A stretch of 64,000 bases of DNA from Lachnospiraceae bacterium (GTDB lineage Bacteria > Bacillota > Clostridia > Lachnospirales > Lachnospiraceae). The notes below the pieces were generated by a model. It was not told the DNA's origin and did not search any database. It worked only from the letters and a program-made list of their open reading frames with translations. Both the position numbers and the translations under genes were made by a program. The DNA lies in contig JAFQOW010000010.1 of assembly GCA_017412055.1 (NCBI GenBank), forward strand, positions 1 to 64,000. Direction: 5' to 3'. Below are positions 45,512 through 53,325 of this stretch, piece after piece (positions within the stretch are counted from its first letter, which is position 1; the number at the start of each line of letters is the position of its first letter).

Positions 45512-47023
45512 ATGAAGAAAAATATTTTTAAGAAAATCGTTGCTTCATTAGCTACAGTAGCTATGGCAGCAGGATTATTTACAGTAATGCCAGCTGAAGA
45601 AGCTAAGGCTGCTGGAACAACAAAGTTGGTTGTGGATTTTAGTACTGCACCTACAGACCCAAATGCTGTATATTTGGATATATCAAATGAAAATGGTGCC
45701 ACAATTACCTCAACAGGTGAGGCAAAAGATGCATTTAGCTGGGGCAGAGATTTGTACAAAATGACAGTAGATTCTTCGGACAATACAAGATATACAGTAG
45801 ACATTAGTGGAGAAGTTGATAAGACAGCTGACAAAAAGTGTGTATTGCAGTTTGTTGTTGGTGGAAGTCAAGGATATAAGGTGTATGTGCATGACTTAGC
45901 TGGATATGGAACAACAAATACATATTATTTTACATGTGATATGGGTAATACAAGTTGGCCAGATGTTATGGGTACAGCGTCAGCAACAGATCCAAAAAAA
46001 GTTGATGCTAGTGGTGTTATTGATGCAATAAATGCAATAGGTACTGTAGAGTTAACAACTGAGTCAGAGAATAAGATTAAAGCAGCAGAAACAGCATATA
46101 CTAATTTTATAAATGCTGGTGGTGATGAGGCTGATGTTACAAATTATGATAAGTTAACAGAAGCAAGAGCTAAGTATGAGGAATTAAAAGCAGCAAAGGA
46201 TGCTGCTGATGCAGGTAAACTTACTGTATATGTAAAGAATGCTGATTGGACAACTATGAGTGTTTATGGTTGGGATGGAGCTGAATTTGGAACTTGGCCT
46301 GGTAAGAGTCTTACACCTTTAAAGGCTAATGCTGGTTGGTTTAGTGTTTCTTTTGATATTACAAAGGCGACAAATCTTATCTTTAACGATGGTAAAGCAG
46401 AAGGTGCTACACAGACTGTAGACTGGACAAATGTTAAGGCTGGTACATATTGGTTAGTATTATCAGAAAAAAATGACGCAGGTAAGTATCTTGTGGATAA
46501 TGTTTCAACAACAAAGCCAGATGGATGGAAAGATGAAGCTGCTGAGGAAGTAGAAAATAAGGTTCCAGAAACAAATAAGGTTCCAGAAACAAATAAAACG
46601 CCAGAAACAGAAGCTAAGAAGGGCGTTACTGTAGAAGTTACACTTAGTGCTGATGCAAAGTGGGATAAGGTATTCCTTTATGCTTGGGGTGGAGATGCTA
46701 AGATTGAGTGGCCAGGTATTGAAATGACAGCTAAGGATGGCAAGTGGTATGCAACTATTGATACAACAGCTACAAAGTTAAGCTTTGTTATCTCAAATGG
46801 CGATAAAGAGCAGACAGTTGATATCAAGGATGTAGAAGGTAAAGATGTTAAGATTACACTTGGTGCTAAGAATGCAGACGGCAAGTTTGAAGCCTCAGCT
46901 AAGGTTGTTAGCGGTGGTTCAGCTAAGCCTGGCGATGCAGCTCCAATCGTAATGATGTTTGCAGTAGCTGCAGTAGCTGCAGGTATGGTAGTTGCTTCTA
47001 AGAAGAAGACAATTTGCGAATAG
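45512..47023 (+). CDS. Secreted surface protein with two CBM26-like starch-binding modules
   Basis: A 503-residue protein. Signal peptide to about residue 33 (AKA|A), an unknown N-terminal beta domain (35-165), a helical FIVAR-like spacer (168-232), a first CBM26-like module (about 236-331, VYVKNADWTTMSVYGWDG, WPGKSL, LIFNDG) and a second related module (about 371-465, VFLYAWGGDAKIEWPG, VISNG), joined by a VPETNK repeat linker. It ends in AKPGD, a hydrophobic helix and a Lys-rich tail. The conserved Trp/Tyr and NDG residues are those that bind alpha-glucans in CBM26. Probably captures starch at the cell surface for the pullulanase. Confidence 0.83.
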   Translation: MKKNIFKKIVASLATVAMAAGLFTVMPAEEAKAAGTTKLVVDFSTAPTDPNAVYLDISNENGATITSTGEAKDAFSWGRDLYKMTVDSSDNTRYTVDISGEVDKTADKKCVLQFVVGGSQGYKVYVHDLAGYGTTNTYYFTCDMGNTSWPDVMGTASATDPKKVDASGVIDAINAIGTVELTTESENKIKAAETAYTNFINAGGDEADVTNYDKLTEARAKYEELKAAKDAADAGKLTVYVKNADWTTMSVYGWDGAEFGTWPGKSLTPLKANAGWFSVSFDITKATNLIFNDGKAEGATQTVDWTNVKAGTYWLVLSEKNDAGKYLVDNVSTTKPDGWKDEAAEEVENKVPETNKVPETNKTPETEAKKGVTVEVTLSADAKWDKVFLYAWGGDAKIEWPGIEMTAKDGKWYATIDTTATKLSFVISNGDKEQTVDIKDVEGKDVKITLGAKNADGKFEASAKVVSGGSAKPGDAAPIVMMFAVAAVAAGMVVASKKKTICE

Positions 47024-47065
47024 TCAATTAGAATTTTACAATACCATCATATATAAAATATTGAA

Positions 47066-47097
47066 TGTGGCAGGCATTAGCCTGTCACATTTTTTGT
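47066..47097 (+). terminator. Terminator after the CBM26-like gene
   Basis: TGTGGCAGGC-ATTA-GCCTGTCACA stem followed by six T. Confidence 0.88.
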
Positions 47098-47255
47098 GCA
47101 ATAGTTACATAAAAATAAAGTTATATATATTAAAACTGTAGAAAAATAATAAAAAAAATGACTTTGCTATTGTAAAGTTATAAAAAAAGGTATATAATCA
47201 TTACATAATTTGGGAAGAAACCCATACAAAAATATTTTAAGAGAGGTGCAGAGTA

Positions 47256-47777
47256 ATGAAGAAATTATTCAAGAAAATCGCTACAGTAGTAGCAGCTGTT
47301 TCAATGGTAGCAGCTATGACAACAACAGCTTTTGCAGCAGATGATACATATCATGTAGCTGGTGCAGAGGGATTATGTGGTGTTAACTGGGATCCATCAG
47401 GAAATCAGATGGAGAAGCAGGCTGACGGTACATATGCTAAGGAATTCAAGGACATCAAGGCTGGTGACTATGAGTTCAAGATTGCTACAAACGGTGCGTG
47501 GGACAATGGTGAATACAACCTTGAAGGAGATGCTTCAAGCGGTGGTGCAAATGCTAAGGTTACAGTAGAGAAAGATGGTTCTACAGTATTAATTACATTT
47601 GATGGAACTAAGGCAGCTGTTAAGGTTACAGCTCCACCAGCAGATACACCAGCAGATAAGCCAGCTGATGAAACTCCAAAGACAGGTGATTCTACAGCAG
47701 TTGTAGCTATGGTTGCAGTAGCAGCAGTAGCAGGTGCTTTAGTAGTAGCTTCTAGAAGACAGACAGCTAACAACTAA
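47256..47777 (+). CDS. Small X25-like module protein with LPXTG-like anchor
   Basis: A 173-residue secreted protein: signal peptide 1-27 (AFA|A), one X25-like module (31-126: YHVAGAEGLCGVNWDP, DGTYAKEFKDIKAGDYEFKI, W83), a Pro/Ala/Asp linker, then TPKTGD (about 141-146), a hydrophobic helix and RRQ tail. This is a sortase signal of the PKTGD type usual in Lachnospiraceae, so the protein should be wall-linked. It carries a single carbohydrate-binding module and nothing else, which fits a surface starch-binding factor. RBS GAGAGGTG before ATG 47256. Confidence 0.83.
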   Translation: MKKLFKKIATVVAAVSMVAAMTTTAFAADDTYHVAGAEGLCGVNWDPSGNQMEKQADGTYAKEFKDIKAGDYEFKIATNGAWDNGEYNLEGDASSGGANAKVTVEKDGSTVLITFDGTKAAVKVTAPPADTPADKPADETPKTGDSTAVVAMVAVAAVAGALVVASRRQTANN

Positions 47778-47803
47778 TTATAGTTTTTAACTAAAATGTA
47801 CAT

Positions 47804-47840
47804 TAAGCCATGACAGGTAAAACTGTCGTGGCTTTTTTGT
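47804..47840 (+). terminator. Terminator after the small X25-like gene
   Basis: AAGCCATGACAG / CTGTCGTGGCTT stem (one T-G pair) followed by TTTTTT. Confidence 0.88.
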
Positions 47841-47981
47841 GCTTTTATTTTTGAATTGACGAATAGAATTTATTATGATAATATACTCGTATAGACGAAA
47901 TGATTATTTCATAAAGAGACGTATCAACGTAGTTATTGGGAGAGGACCATGTAATCCAAATTGCTAAATATAAAGGAGCAC

Positions 47982-48974
47982 ATGTCCAAAATGAAAAAAA
48001 CAAAGGAAACAAATGAACTAAAGAAACAGATTAATGAGAAACACATTTTACAGTGGCATCCTGCATTTTATGCAGGTATACAGATTGAGCTAGAGGATGA
48101 TGCGGATAAACTAACGTTTATAAGAGAATATCCCCTTGCTACAAAACCTATACTCATAGATGTGTTGATTATTAAAAAGAATACGGAAGATAAGATTAAG
48201 AAAAATATTGGAAATATATTCCGAAAACATAACATAGTAGAGTATAAAAGTCCTAGAGATTATCTAAGTATTGATGATTTCTATAAGGTGTATGCATATA
48301 CATGTTATTACATATCTTCATCTAAGAAAGTGAATGGTATATCAGCAGATGAAGTAACTATAACTTTTGTATCATTTAGATATCCTGATAAGATGTTAAA
48401 GCTTCTTAAGCAGGATAGAGGACTAGAGATTAAGAAAGTAGATAAAGGCATCTATTACATCTTAGGAGATTCATTCCCTATGCAACTTATAGTTACAAAG
48501 AAATTGTCACCAGATAATAATTTTTGGCTTAGCTGCTTGACTAATGATTTAAAGGGTCATAGTATTATAGATAAGATATCATCGGAATATAGGAAGCATC
48601 GAAGAGATGAACTGTATAAGTCCGTTATGAACATCATAGTAAGAGCGAACAAGGAACAGTTTGAGGAGGAAAAAAATATGTGTGAGGCTATTTTAGAATT
48701 GTTTCAGGATGAAGTAGATATAGCGACTAAAAAGGCGAGAGAGGAAGGAAGAAGTGAAGGAAGAAATGAAGGAAGAAGTGAAGGAAGAAGCGAAGGAAGA
48801 GGCGAGGGTATATCGGAAGCAGTAGTTATGTTGCTTGCTAATTATGGAACTGTAACTACATCTTTAACTGAAAAGATAGGTGAGGAAAAAGACATCACAG
48901 TATTAAAATCTTGGGTAAATCTAGCAGCAGGAGTATCTTCTATAGAAGAGTTTGAAGATAGAATGTATGAGTGA
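47982..48974 (+). CDS. Rpn family PD-(D/E)XK nuclease-like protein
   Basis: A 330-residue protein. The nuclease core shows I-D60-V-L-I and V-E87-Y-K89-S, the D...ExK active site, after the HPAFYAGIQIEL strand. The C-terminus has a helical region and EGR/SEGR repeats (about 255-275), a feature shared by Rpn (recombination-promoting nuclease / transposase_31-like) proteins. Rpn proteins nick DNA and have been reported as anti-phage toxins. ATG 47982 has AAAGGAG at 47972-47978. An internal start at 48678 with its own ribosome site is listed separately. It sits with an XRE gene inside a carbohydrate locus. Confidence 0.8.
   Translation: MSKMKKTKETNELKKQINEKHILQWHPAFYAGIQIELEDDADKLTFIREYPLATKPILIDVLIIKKNTEDKIKKNIGNIFRKHNIVEYKSPRDYLSIDDFYKVYAYTCYYISSSKKVNGISADEVTITFVSFRYPDKMLKLLKQDRGLEIKKVDKGIYYILGDSFPMQLIVTKKLSPDNNFWLSCLTNDLKGHSIIDKISSEYRKHRRDELYKSVMNIIVRANKEQFEEEKNMCEAILELFQDEVDIATKKAREEGRSEGRNEGRSEGRSEGRGEGISEAVVMLLANYGTVTTSLTEKIGEEKDITVLKSWVNLAAGVSSIEEFEDRMYE
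48678..48974 (+). CDS. Possible intragenic short Rpn product (RpnS-like)
   Basis: In frame with the Rpn gene (its Met233). A strong GAGGAGG at 48663-48669 lies 8 bases before ATG 48678, giving a 98-residue C-terminal protein with the helical region, EGR repeats and tail but no nuclease core. In E. coli Rpn systems an internally initiated C-terminal product neutralises the full-length toxin. The site could also be chance, since GAG-GAG encodes Glu-Glu. Confidence 0.5.
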   Translation: MCEAILELFQDEVDIATKKAREEGRSEGRNEGRSEGRSEGRGEGISEAVVMLLANYGTVTTSLTEKIGEEKDITVLKSWVNLAAGVSSIEEFEDRMYE

Positions 48975-48992
48975 TGGGATGAAGGAGTGCTT

Positions 48993-49367
48993 ATGATTAT
49001 CAGTGAAAGAATATTTAAAATTCTTAAAGAAAAAAATATGTCACAGGGAAGTTTTGCAAAACAAGTTGGTTTGGCAAGTAGTACTGTTAGCGATTGGAAA
49101 ACAAAAAAGACTAATCCTTCAGCAGATAAAATTATGGACATTTGCGTAGTACTAGAAGTGACACCAGAGCAATTATTGACTGGCAAAGGCGTAGATGAAG
49201 ATTATATAGAGGATAAAAAAGAAAATACCAAGAAAAAAACAAATATAACAAAAGAGGATCTTTGTATTATAGAGAGTGTTCACTCTCTAAAGGACGCACA
49301 GAGAAAACGTCTTATGAAGTATATAGAGACGTTAAAACAGTTGGAAGAATTGGAGACTTTTAAGTAG
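48993..49367 (+). CDS. XRE-family helix-turn-helix regulator
   Basis: A 124-residue protein with a Cro/C1-type HTH in residues 3-58 (SQGSFAKQVGLASSTVSDWKT as helices 2-3; LEVTPEQLLTG closes the domain) and a Lys-rich linker followed by a helical C-terminus (KEDLCIIESVHSLKDAQRKRL) that probably mediates dimerisation. It begins 18 bases after the Rpn stop with AAGGAG, so the two form an operon and it may regulate it. An AACCTTTGAAA / TTTCAAAGGTT terminator follows at 49384-49430. Confidence 0.87.
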   Translation: MIISERIFKILKEKNMSQGSFAKQVGLASSTVSDWKTKKTNPSADKIMDICVVLEVTPEQLLTGKGVDEDYIEDKKENTKKKTNITKEDLCIIESVHSLKDAQRKRLMKYIETLKQLEELETFK

Positions 49368-49383
49368 TTGTAATGTTGATATA

Positions 49384-49432
49384 AAACCTTTGAAAACTAG
49401 TATAATACTATGATTTCAAAGGTTTTTATATC
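49384..49432 (+). terminator. Terminator after the XRE gene
   Basis: Stem AAACCTTTGAAA / TTTCAAAGGTTT with a 19-base loop and a T-rich tail. Confidence 0.75.
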
Positions 49433-49577
49433 AAATTTTTTTTATAGTATTTTTTGTCTTCAAAAAAATGATATGAAAAATAAATTTGTTATATATATCT
49501 AAAAAAAACAATATGGTAAAATAGTGTTAATTGGGTGAGTTATGCTCATCGTATAAAAAAGAAAGGAGACGAATTTA

Positions 49578-52500
49578 ATGAAGATAAGAGTTCGTGCAAT
49601 GTTCCTTGCTTTACTTATGGTATTTTCTACTGTTTTCACAGTAGTTACACCAGAAGAAGTTAAGGCAGATGGAACGAAAACTATTATTATCCACTATAAT
49701 AGACCAGATGATAATTATGACAACTGGGATATTTGGGCATGGCCAAAGGATCAAGAAGGTTCAGAGGTGCCATTTTCGTATAGTGATGACTTTGGTAAAG
49801 TAGCAGTTATCCAAAAGAGTGGAGATTTTACTGATTTAGGATTTATCATTCGTAGACCAGATTGGTCAGAAAAGGATGTTTCAGAAGATCAGTTTATTAC
49901 ACTTACAGGTGATGTAACAGAGGTTTGGATTAACTCTGGTGAGCCAGGATATAAGACAGAAGCTCCAGATGGTGCTCCAACATTTGATTTAAGCCAGCTT
50001 GCAGGTAATGGCGGCGGTTCAGATAAGCCAGAGGTACAGGCACCAGCAGAAGGACAGATTCAGGTTAACCTTCATTATCACAGATTTGATCAGACATATG
50101 ATGGATGGAATGTTTGGTTCTGGCCAGAAGGTGGCGAAGGTACAGGTAACGTATTTACAGGCGAAGATGATTACGGTAAGGTTGTTTCTTACAACGTAGA
50201 CGCTTCGGCAGGTAAGCTTGGATTTATCATCAGATTAAATGAGTGGGAAGCTAAGGATGTAGATGCGGATAGATATATTGATTTATCTAAGGCAAAAGAC
50301 GGAAAGCTTGACTTATGGATTATCCAGGCAGATGCTAATCTTTACTTTGATGTAAATGATGCAGATTTATCACCTAAGATGCTTAGTGCATCACTTACAA
50401 CAGCTAAGAGAATTGCTGTAAAGGTAACAGTTCCTGTTAACACAGATGATACAGCATCTTTAGCTATGTTCAAGGTTGTAGATCAGAACGGTAAAGAGTA
50501 TGAGATTATGAATCTCTTCAGTGAGACAGGTACATCTCCAGAGTTTAATATTAATATGAAGGAGCCACTTGATCTTAACAATACATACAAGATTGTATCA
50601 ACAGAGTACGGTGAGAAGGGGCTTTCATACGGCGGTGTATACAACACAGAAGATTTTGAAAACGCATTCTACTATGAAGGTGATGATTTAGGTGCTGTAT
50701 ATTCAGCTGACAGCACAACATTTAAGGTTTGGGCACCATTTGCTACAGCTATTAAGCTTAACTTATACAAGGAAGGCTTAGAAGGCGAGGCTTATGAAGT
50801 TAAGGATATGACTAAGGGCGAGAAGGGCGTTTGGTCAGTAAAGGTTGATGGTGACTTAAACGGTGTATATTACACATATTCAGTTACAAATAATGATATT
50901 ACTAGCGAGGTAGTTGACCTTTATGCTAGAACAACAGGTGCTAACGGTAAGAGAGGTATGGTTATCGATCTTGCTAAGACAAACCCAGAGAATTGGGATA
51001 AGGATGTTAGACCAGTACTTTTAAGAGCTACAGATTCTATTATTTACGAGATGCACGTAAGAGATTTCACAATTGATGAGAGCTCAGGTGTTAAGAATAA
51101 GGGTAAGTACCTTGGCCTTGTAGAAAAGGGTACAAAGAACAGCGCAGGCGTTTCAACAGGTCTTGACCATATCGTTGATTTAGGTGTTACACACGTACAG
51201 CTTATTCCTGTATATGATTACTCACCAAATTCAGTAGATGAGACAAAGCTTGATACACCACAGTTTAACTGGGGTTATGACCCATATAACTACAATGCTC
51301 CAGAAGGCTCATACTCAACAGATCCATTCAATGGTGAGGTTCGTGTAAATGAGTTTAAGCAGATGGTTCAGGGATTCCATAGCAGTGGACTTCGTGTAAT
51401 CATGGACGTAGTTTACAATCATACAGCTGAGAGTGCAAACTCTTATATGAACTTAACAGTTCCAGGTTACTACTACAGAATGAACGAGGATGGATCATTC
51501 TCAAATGGTTCTGGTTGTGGTAACGAAGTTGCTTCAGAGAGAGCGATGGTTAGAAAGTACATCGTTGAATCAGTTAAGTACTGGGCTTCAGAATATCACC
51601 TTGATGGTTTCAGATTTGACTTAATGGCTCTTATTGATATGGAGACAATTAAGCAGGTTAGAACAGAGCTTGATAAGATTGATCCTTCAATCATCATCCT
51701 CGGTGAAGGCTGGGCAGGTGGTGGCACATTACTTAATGCATACGACCAGTCATTAAAGAAGAATATATACAGATTTGAAGAGTTGCAGGTTGCTGCATTC
51801 TCAGATGATATCCGTGATGGTATCAAGGGTAGCGTATTTGGAGATACAGATACAGGATTTGCATCAGGTAAGCTTGGACAGGAAGAAAGAATTAAGTCTG
51901 GTGTAATCGCTGCTACAAAGTATCCTGGAATTTCATGGGCTGACACACATACAGATATTTCTTCACCATGGGCTGCTTCACCAGAACAGGTAATCAATTA
52001 TGTATCTGCTCATGATAACTTAACACTTTGGGATAAGATTGCTTTATCAAATAAGGATGATTCAGATGAAGATAAGGTTAAGATTAATCTTCTCAGCGCA
52101 AGTATCGTTTATACATCACAGGGTATTCCATTTATGCTCTCTGGTGAAGAAATGCTCCGTTCAAAGGACGGCGATCACAACAGCTACAAGTCATCAGATG
52201 CAATCAACTCTATTAAGTGGGATAACTTCACAAATACAGAAGTTTACGAGTACTATAAGGGTCTCATTGAGTTCAGAAAGAACCATGCAGGTCTTCGTAT
52301 GACTACAACAGAAGATGTATCAAAGTATCTTAAGTTTATCGAGACACCATCTCAGGTTGTTGGTTATACAATCGATGGTGCAGTTGAAGGCGAAGTTGCA
52401 GATCAGTTACTTATCATCTACAACGCTAGCAAGGAAGCTAAGGAAGTTACAATTCCAGATGGTACATGGAATGTATGTATTAAGGATAACAAGGCTGGCA

Positions 52501-53030
52501 TCGAAGTAATTGAAACAGTTACAGGTGGTAAGGTTTCAGTAAGCCCTATATCTACATTAGCTCTTGTACAGGGTGAAACAGAGGATCCAAATGCAGTTGG
52601 TAGCGTAACAACAACAACTCCTCCAAGTGATTCTAATGATTCTAATGATTCTACTGAATCTCAGGATTCACAGGATTCTAAGGATGAGAAGTCAGGTAAC
52701 TTCTTCAAGGATAACTTAGGAATTATTATTGCAGTTGCAGCAGTAGTAGTAGTTGCTATCATTGCAGTAGTTGTTAAGAAGTCAGGTAAGAAGTCAAGTG
52801 CTTCAACAGTAGATGCAGAGGTAAATAAGATTTTAGGTGAGAGTGCAGCAGCACCAGCTCCAACACCAGCACCAACACCTGCTCCAGTAGCTGAGCCAGT
52901 AGTGGAAGCAGCTCCAGCACCAGAGTCACCAGTGGCAGAGTCACCAGTGGCAGAGTCACCAGTGGCAGAGTCGCCGGTAGCAGAGTCACCAGTTGCAGAT
53001 ACAACTGATACTGATAACACTATAGTATAA
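49578..53030 (+). CDS. Cell-surface type I pullulanase (CBM41-CBM41-CBM48-GH13) with membrane anchor and repeat tail
   Basis: An 1150-residue enzyme. Signal peptide to about 31; two CBM41 modules (about 34-125 and 161-255, IHYNRPDDNYDNWDIWAWP and LHYHRFDQTYDGWNVWFWP); a linker domain; CBM48 (about 370-465); GH13 (about 480-930) with the pullulanase block NWGYDP (564-569) and PEGSYS, nucleophile D681, acid/base E710 and D813. A C-terminal beta domain and Ser/Asp linker lead to a membrane helix (about 1048-1069) and an 80-residue Ala/Pro tail with five ESPVA repeats. It debranches alpha-1,6 bonds in starch or pullulan at the cell surface, using glucans held by the neighbouring binding proteins. 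Confidence 0.95.
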   Translation: MKIRVRAMFLALLMVFSTVFTVVTPEEVKADGTKTIIIHYNRPDDNYDNWDIWAWPKDQEGSEVPFSYSDDFGKVAVIQKSGDFTDLGFIIRRPDWSEKDVSEDQFITLTGDVTEVWINSGEPGYKTEAPDGAPTFDLSQLAGNGGGSDKPEVQAPAEGQIQVNLHYHRFDQTYDGWNVWFWPEGGEGTGNVFTGEDDYGKVVSYNVDASAGKLGFIIRLNEWEAKDVDADRYIDLSKAKDGKLDLWIIQADANLYFDVNDADLSPKMLSASLTTAKRIAVKVTVPVNTDDTASLAMFKVVDQNGKEYEIMNLFSETGTSPEFNINMKEPLDLNNTYKIVSTEYGEKGLSYGGVYNTEDFENAFYYEGDDLGAVYSADSTTFKVWAPFATAIKLNLYKEGLEGEAYEVKDMTKGEKGVWSVKVDGDLNGVYYTYSVTNNDITSEVVDLYARTTGANGKRGMVIDLAKTNPENWDKDVRPVLLRATDSIIYEMHVRDFTIDESSGVKNKGKYLGLVEKGTKNSAGVSTGLDHIVDLGVTHVQLIPVYDYSPNSVDETKLDTPQFNWGYDPYNYNAPEGSYSTDPFNGEVRVNEFKQMVQGFHSSGLRVIMDVVYNHTAESANSYMNLTVPGYYYRMNEDGSFSNGSGCGNEVASERAMVRKYIVESVKYWASEYHLDGFRFDLMALIDMETIKQVRTELDKIDPSIIILGEGWAGGGTLLNAYDQSLKKNIYRFEELQVAAFSDDIRDGIKGSVFGDTDTGFASGKLGQEERIKSGVIAATKYPGISWADTHTDISSPWAASPEQVINYVSAHDNLTLWDKIALSNKDDSDEDKVKINLLSASIVYTSQGIPFMLSGEEMLRSKDGDHNSYKSSDAINSIKWDNFTNTEVYEYYKGLIEFRKNHAGLRMTTTEDVSKYLKFIETPSQVVGYTIDGAVEGEVADQLLIIYNASKEAKEVTIPDGTWNVCIKDNKAGIEVIETVTGGKVSVSPISTLALVQGETEDPNAVGSVTTTTPPSDSNDSNDSTESQDSQDSKDEKSGNFFKDNLGIIIAVAAVVVVAIIAVVVKKSGKKSSASTVDAEVNKILGESAAAPAPTPAPTPAPVAEPVVEAAPAPESPVAESPVAESPVAESPVAESPVADTTDTDNTIV
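52921..52998 (+). repeat. 15-bp tandem repeat encoding ESPVA
   Basis: Five units of GAGTCACCAGTGGCA with few changes, in the C-terminal tail of the pullulanase gene. Likely to vary in copy number by slippage. Confidence 0.85.
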
Positions 53031-53325
53031 TAAAAATATGTTGGAAGTTGAATTAAATTAAGTTAACTTCGAATCTTCATATAATGCTTCAAGTGGAAGC
53101 AGATTATAAAGCACACATATGCTTGCATATGTGTGCTTTTATAATGTGCAAAGCACGTAGCAATCCGTGAAGCATTAATGAAAGTTTATAATTTGATGAC
53201 AGAGCGAAGCAATCTGTAAAGTATTATAAAATGTGGCTGATGTTGTAAAAAATAATAGTAAAACTACATTAATTATGATAAAATCTTAATGTATGTGCAA
53301 AATCTATACATAAAGGAGATTTATT
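53031..53325 (+). other. Intergenic region with terminator and weak direct repeats
   Basis: A perfect 14-bp terminator stem AAAGCACACATATG / CATATGTGTGCTTT at 53108-53140 ends the pullulanase transcript. Two similar stretches follow, AGCAATCCGTGAAGCATTA (53158-) and AGCAATCTGTAAAGTATTA (53208-). An AAAGGAGAT site precedes the next gene. No coding region seen. Confidence 0.7.

Noticed and set aside
48740-48810. GAAGGAAGAAGT repeats as a separate repeat element
   Set aside because: They are in frame and encode the EGR/SEGR motif usual at the C-terminus of Rpn proteins.
52661-53020. Open frame on the minus strand opposite the pullulanase tail
   Set aside because: Repeats (SATGD) arise from the ESPVA codons read backwards; no start signals.
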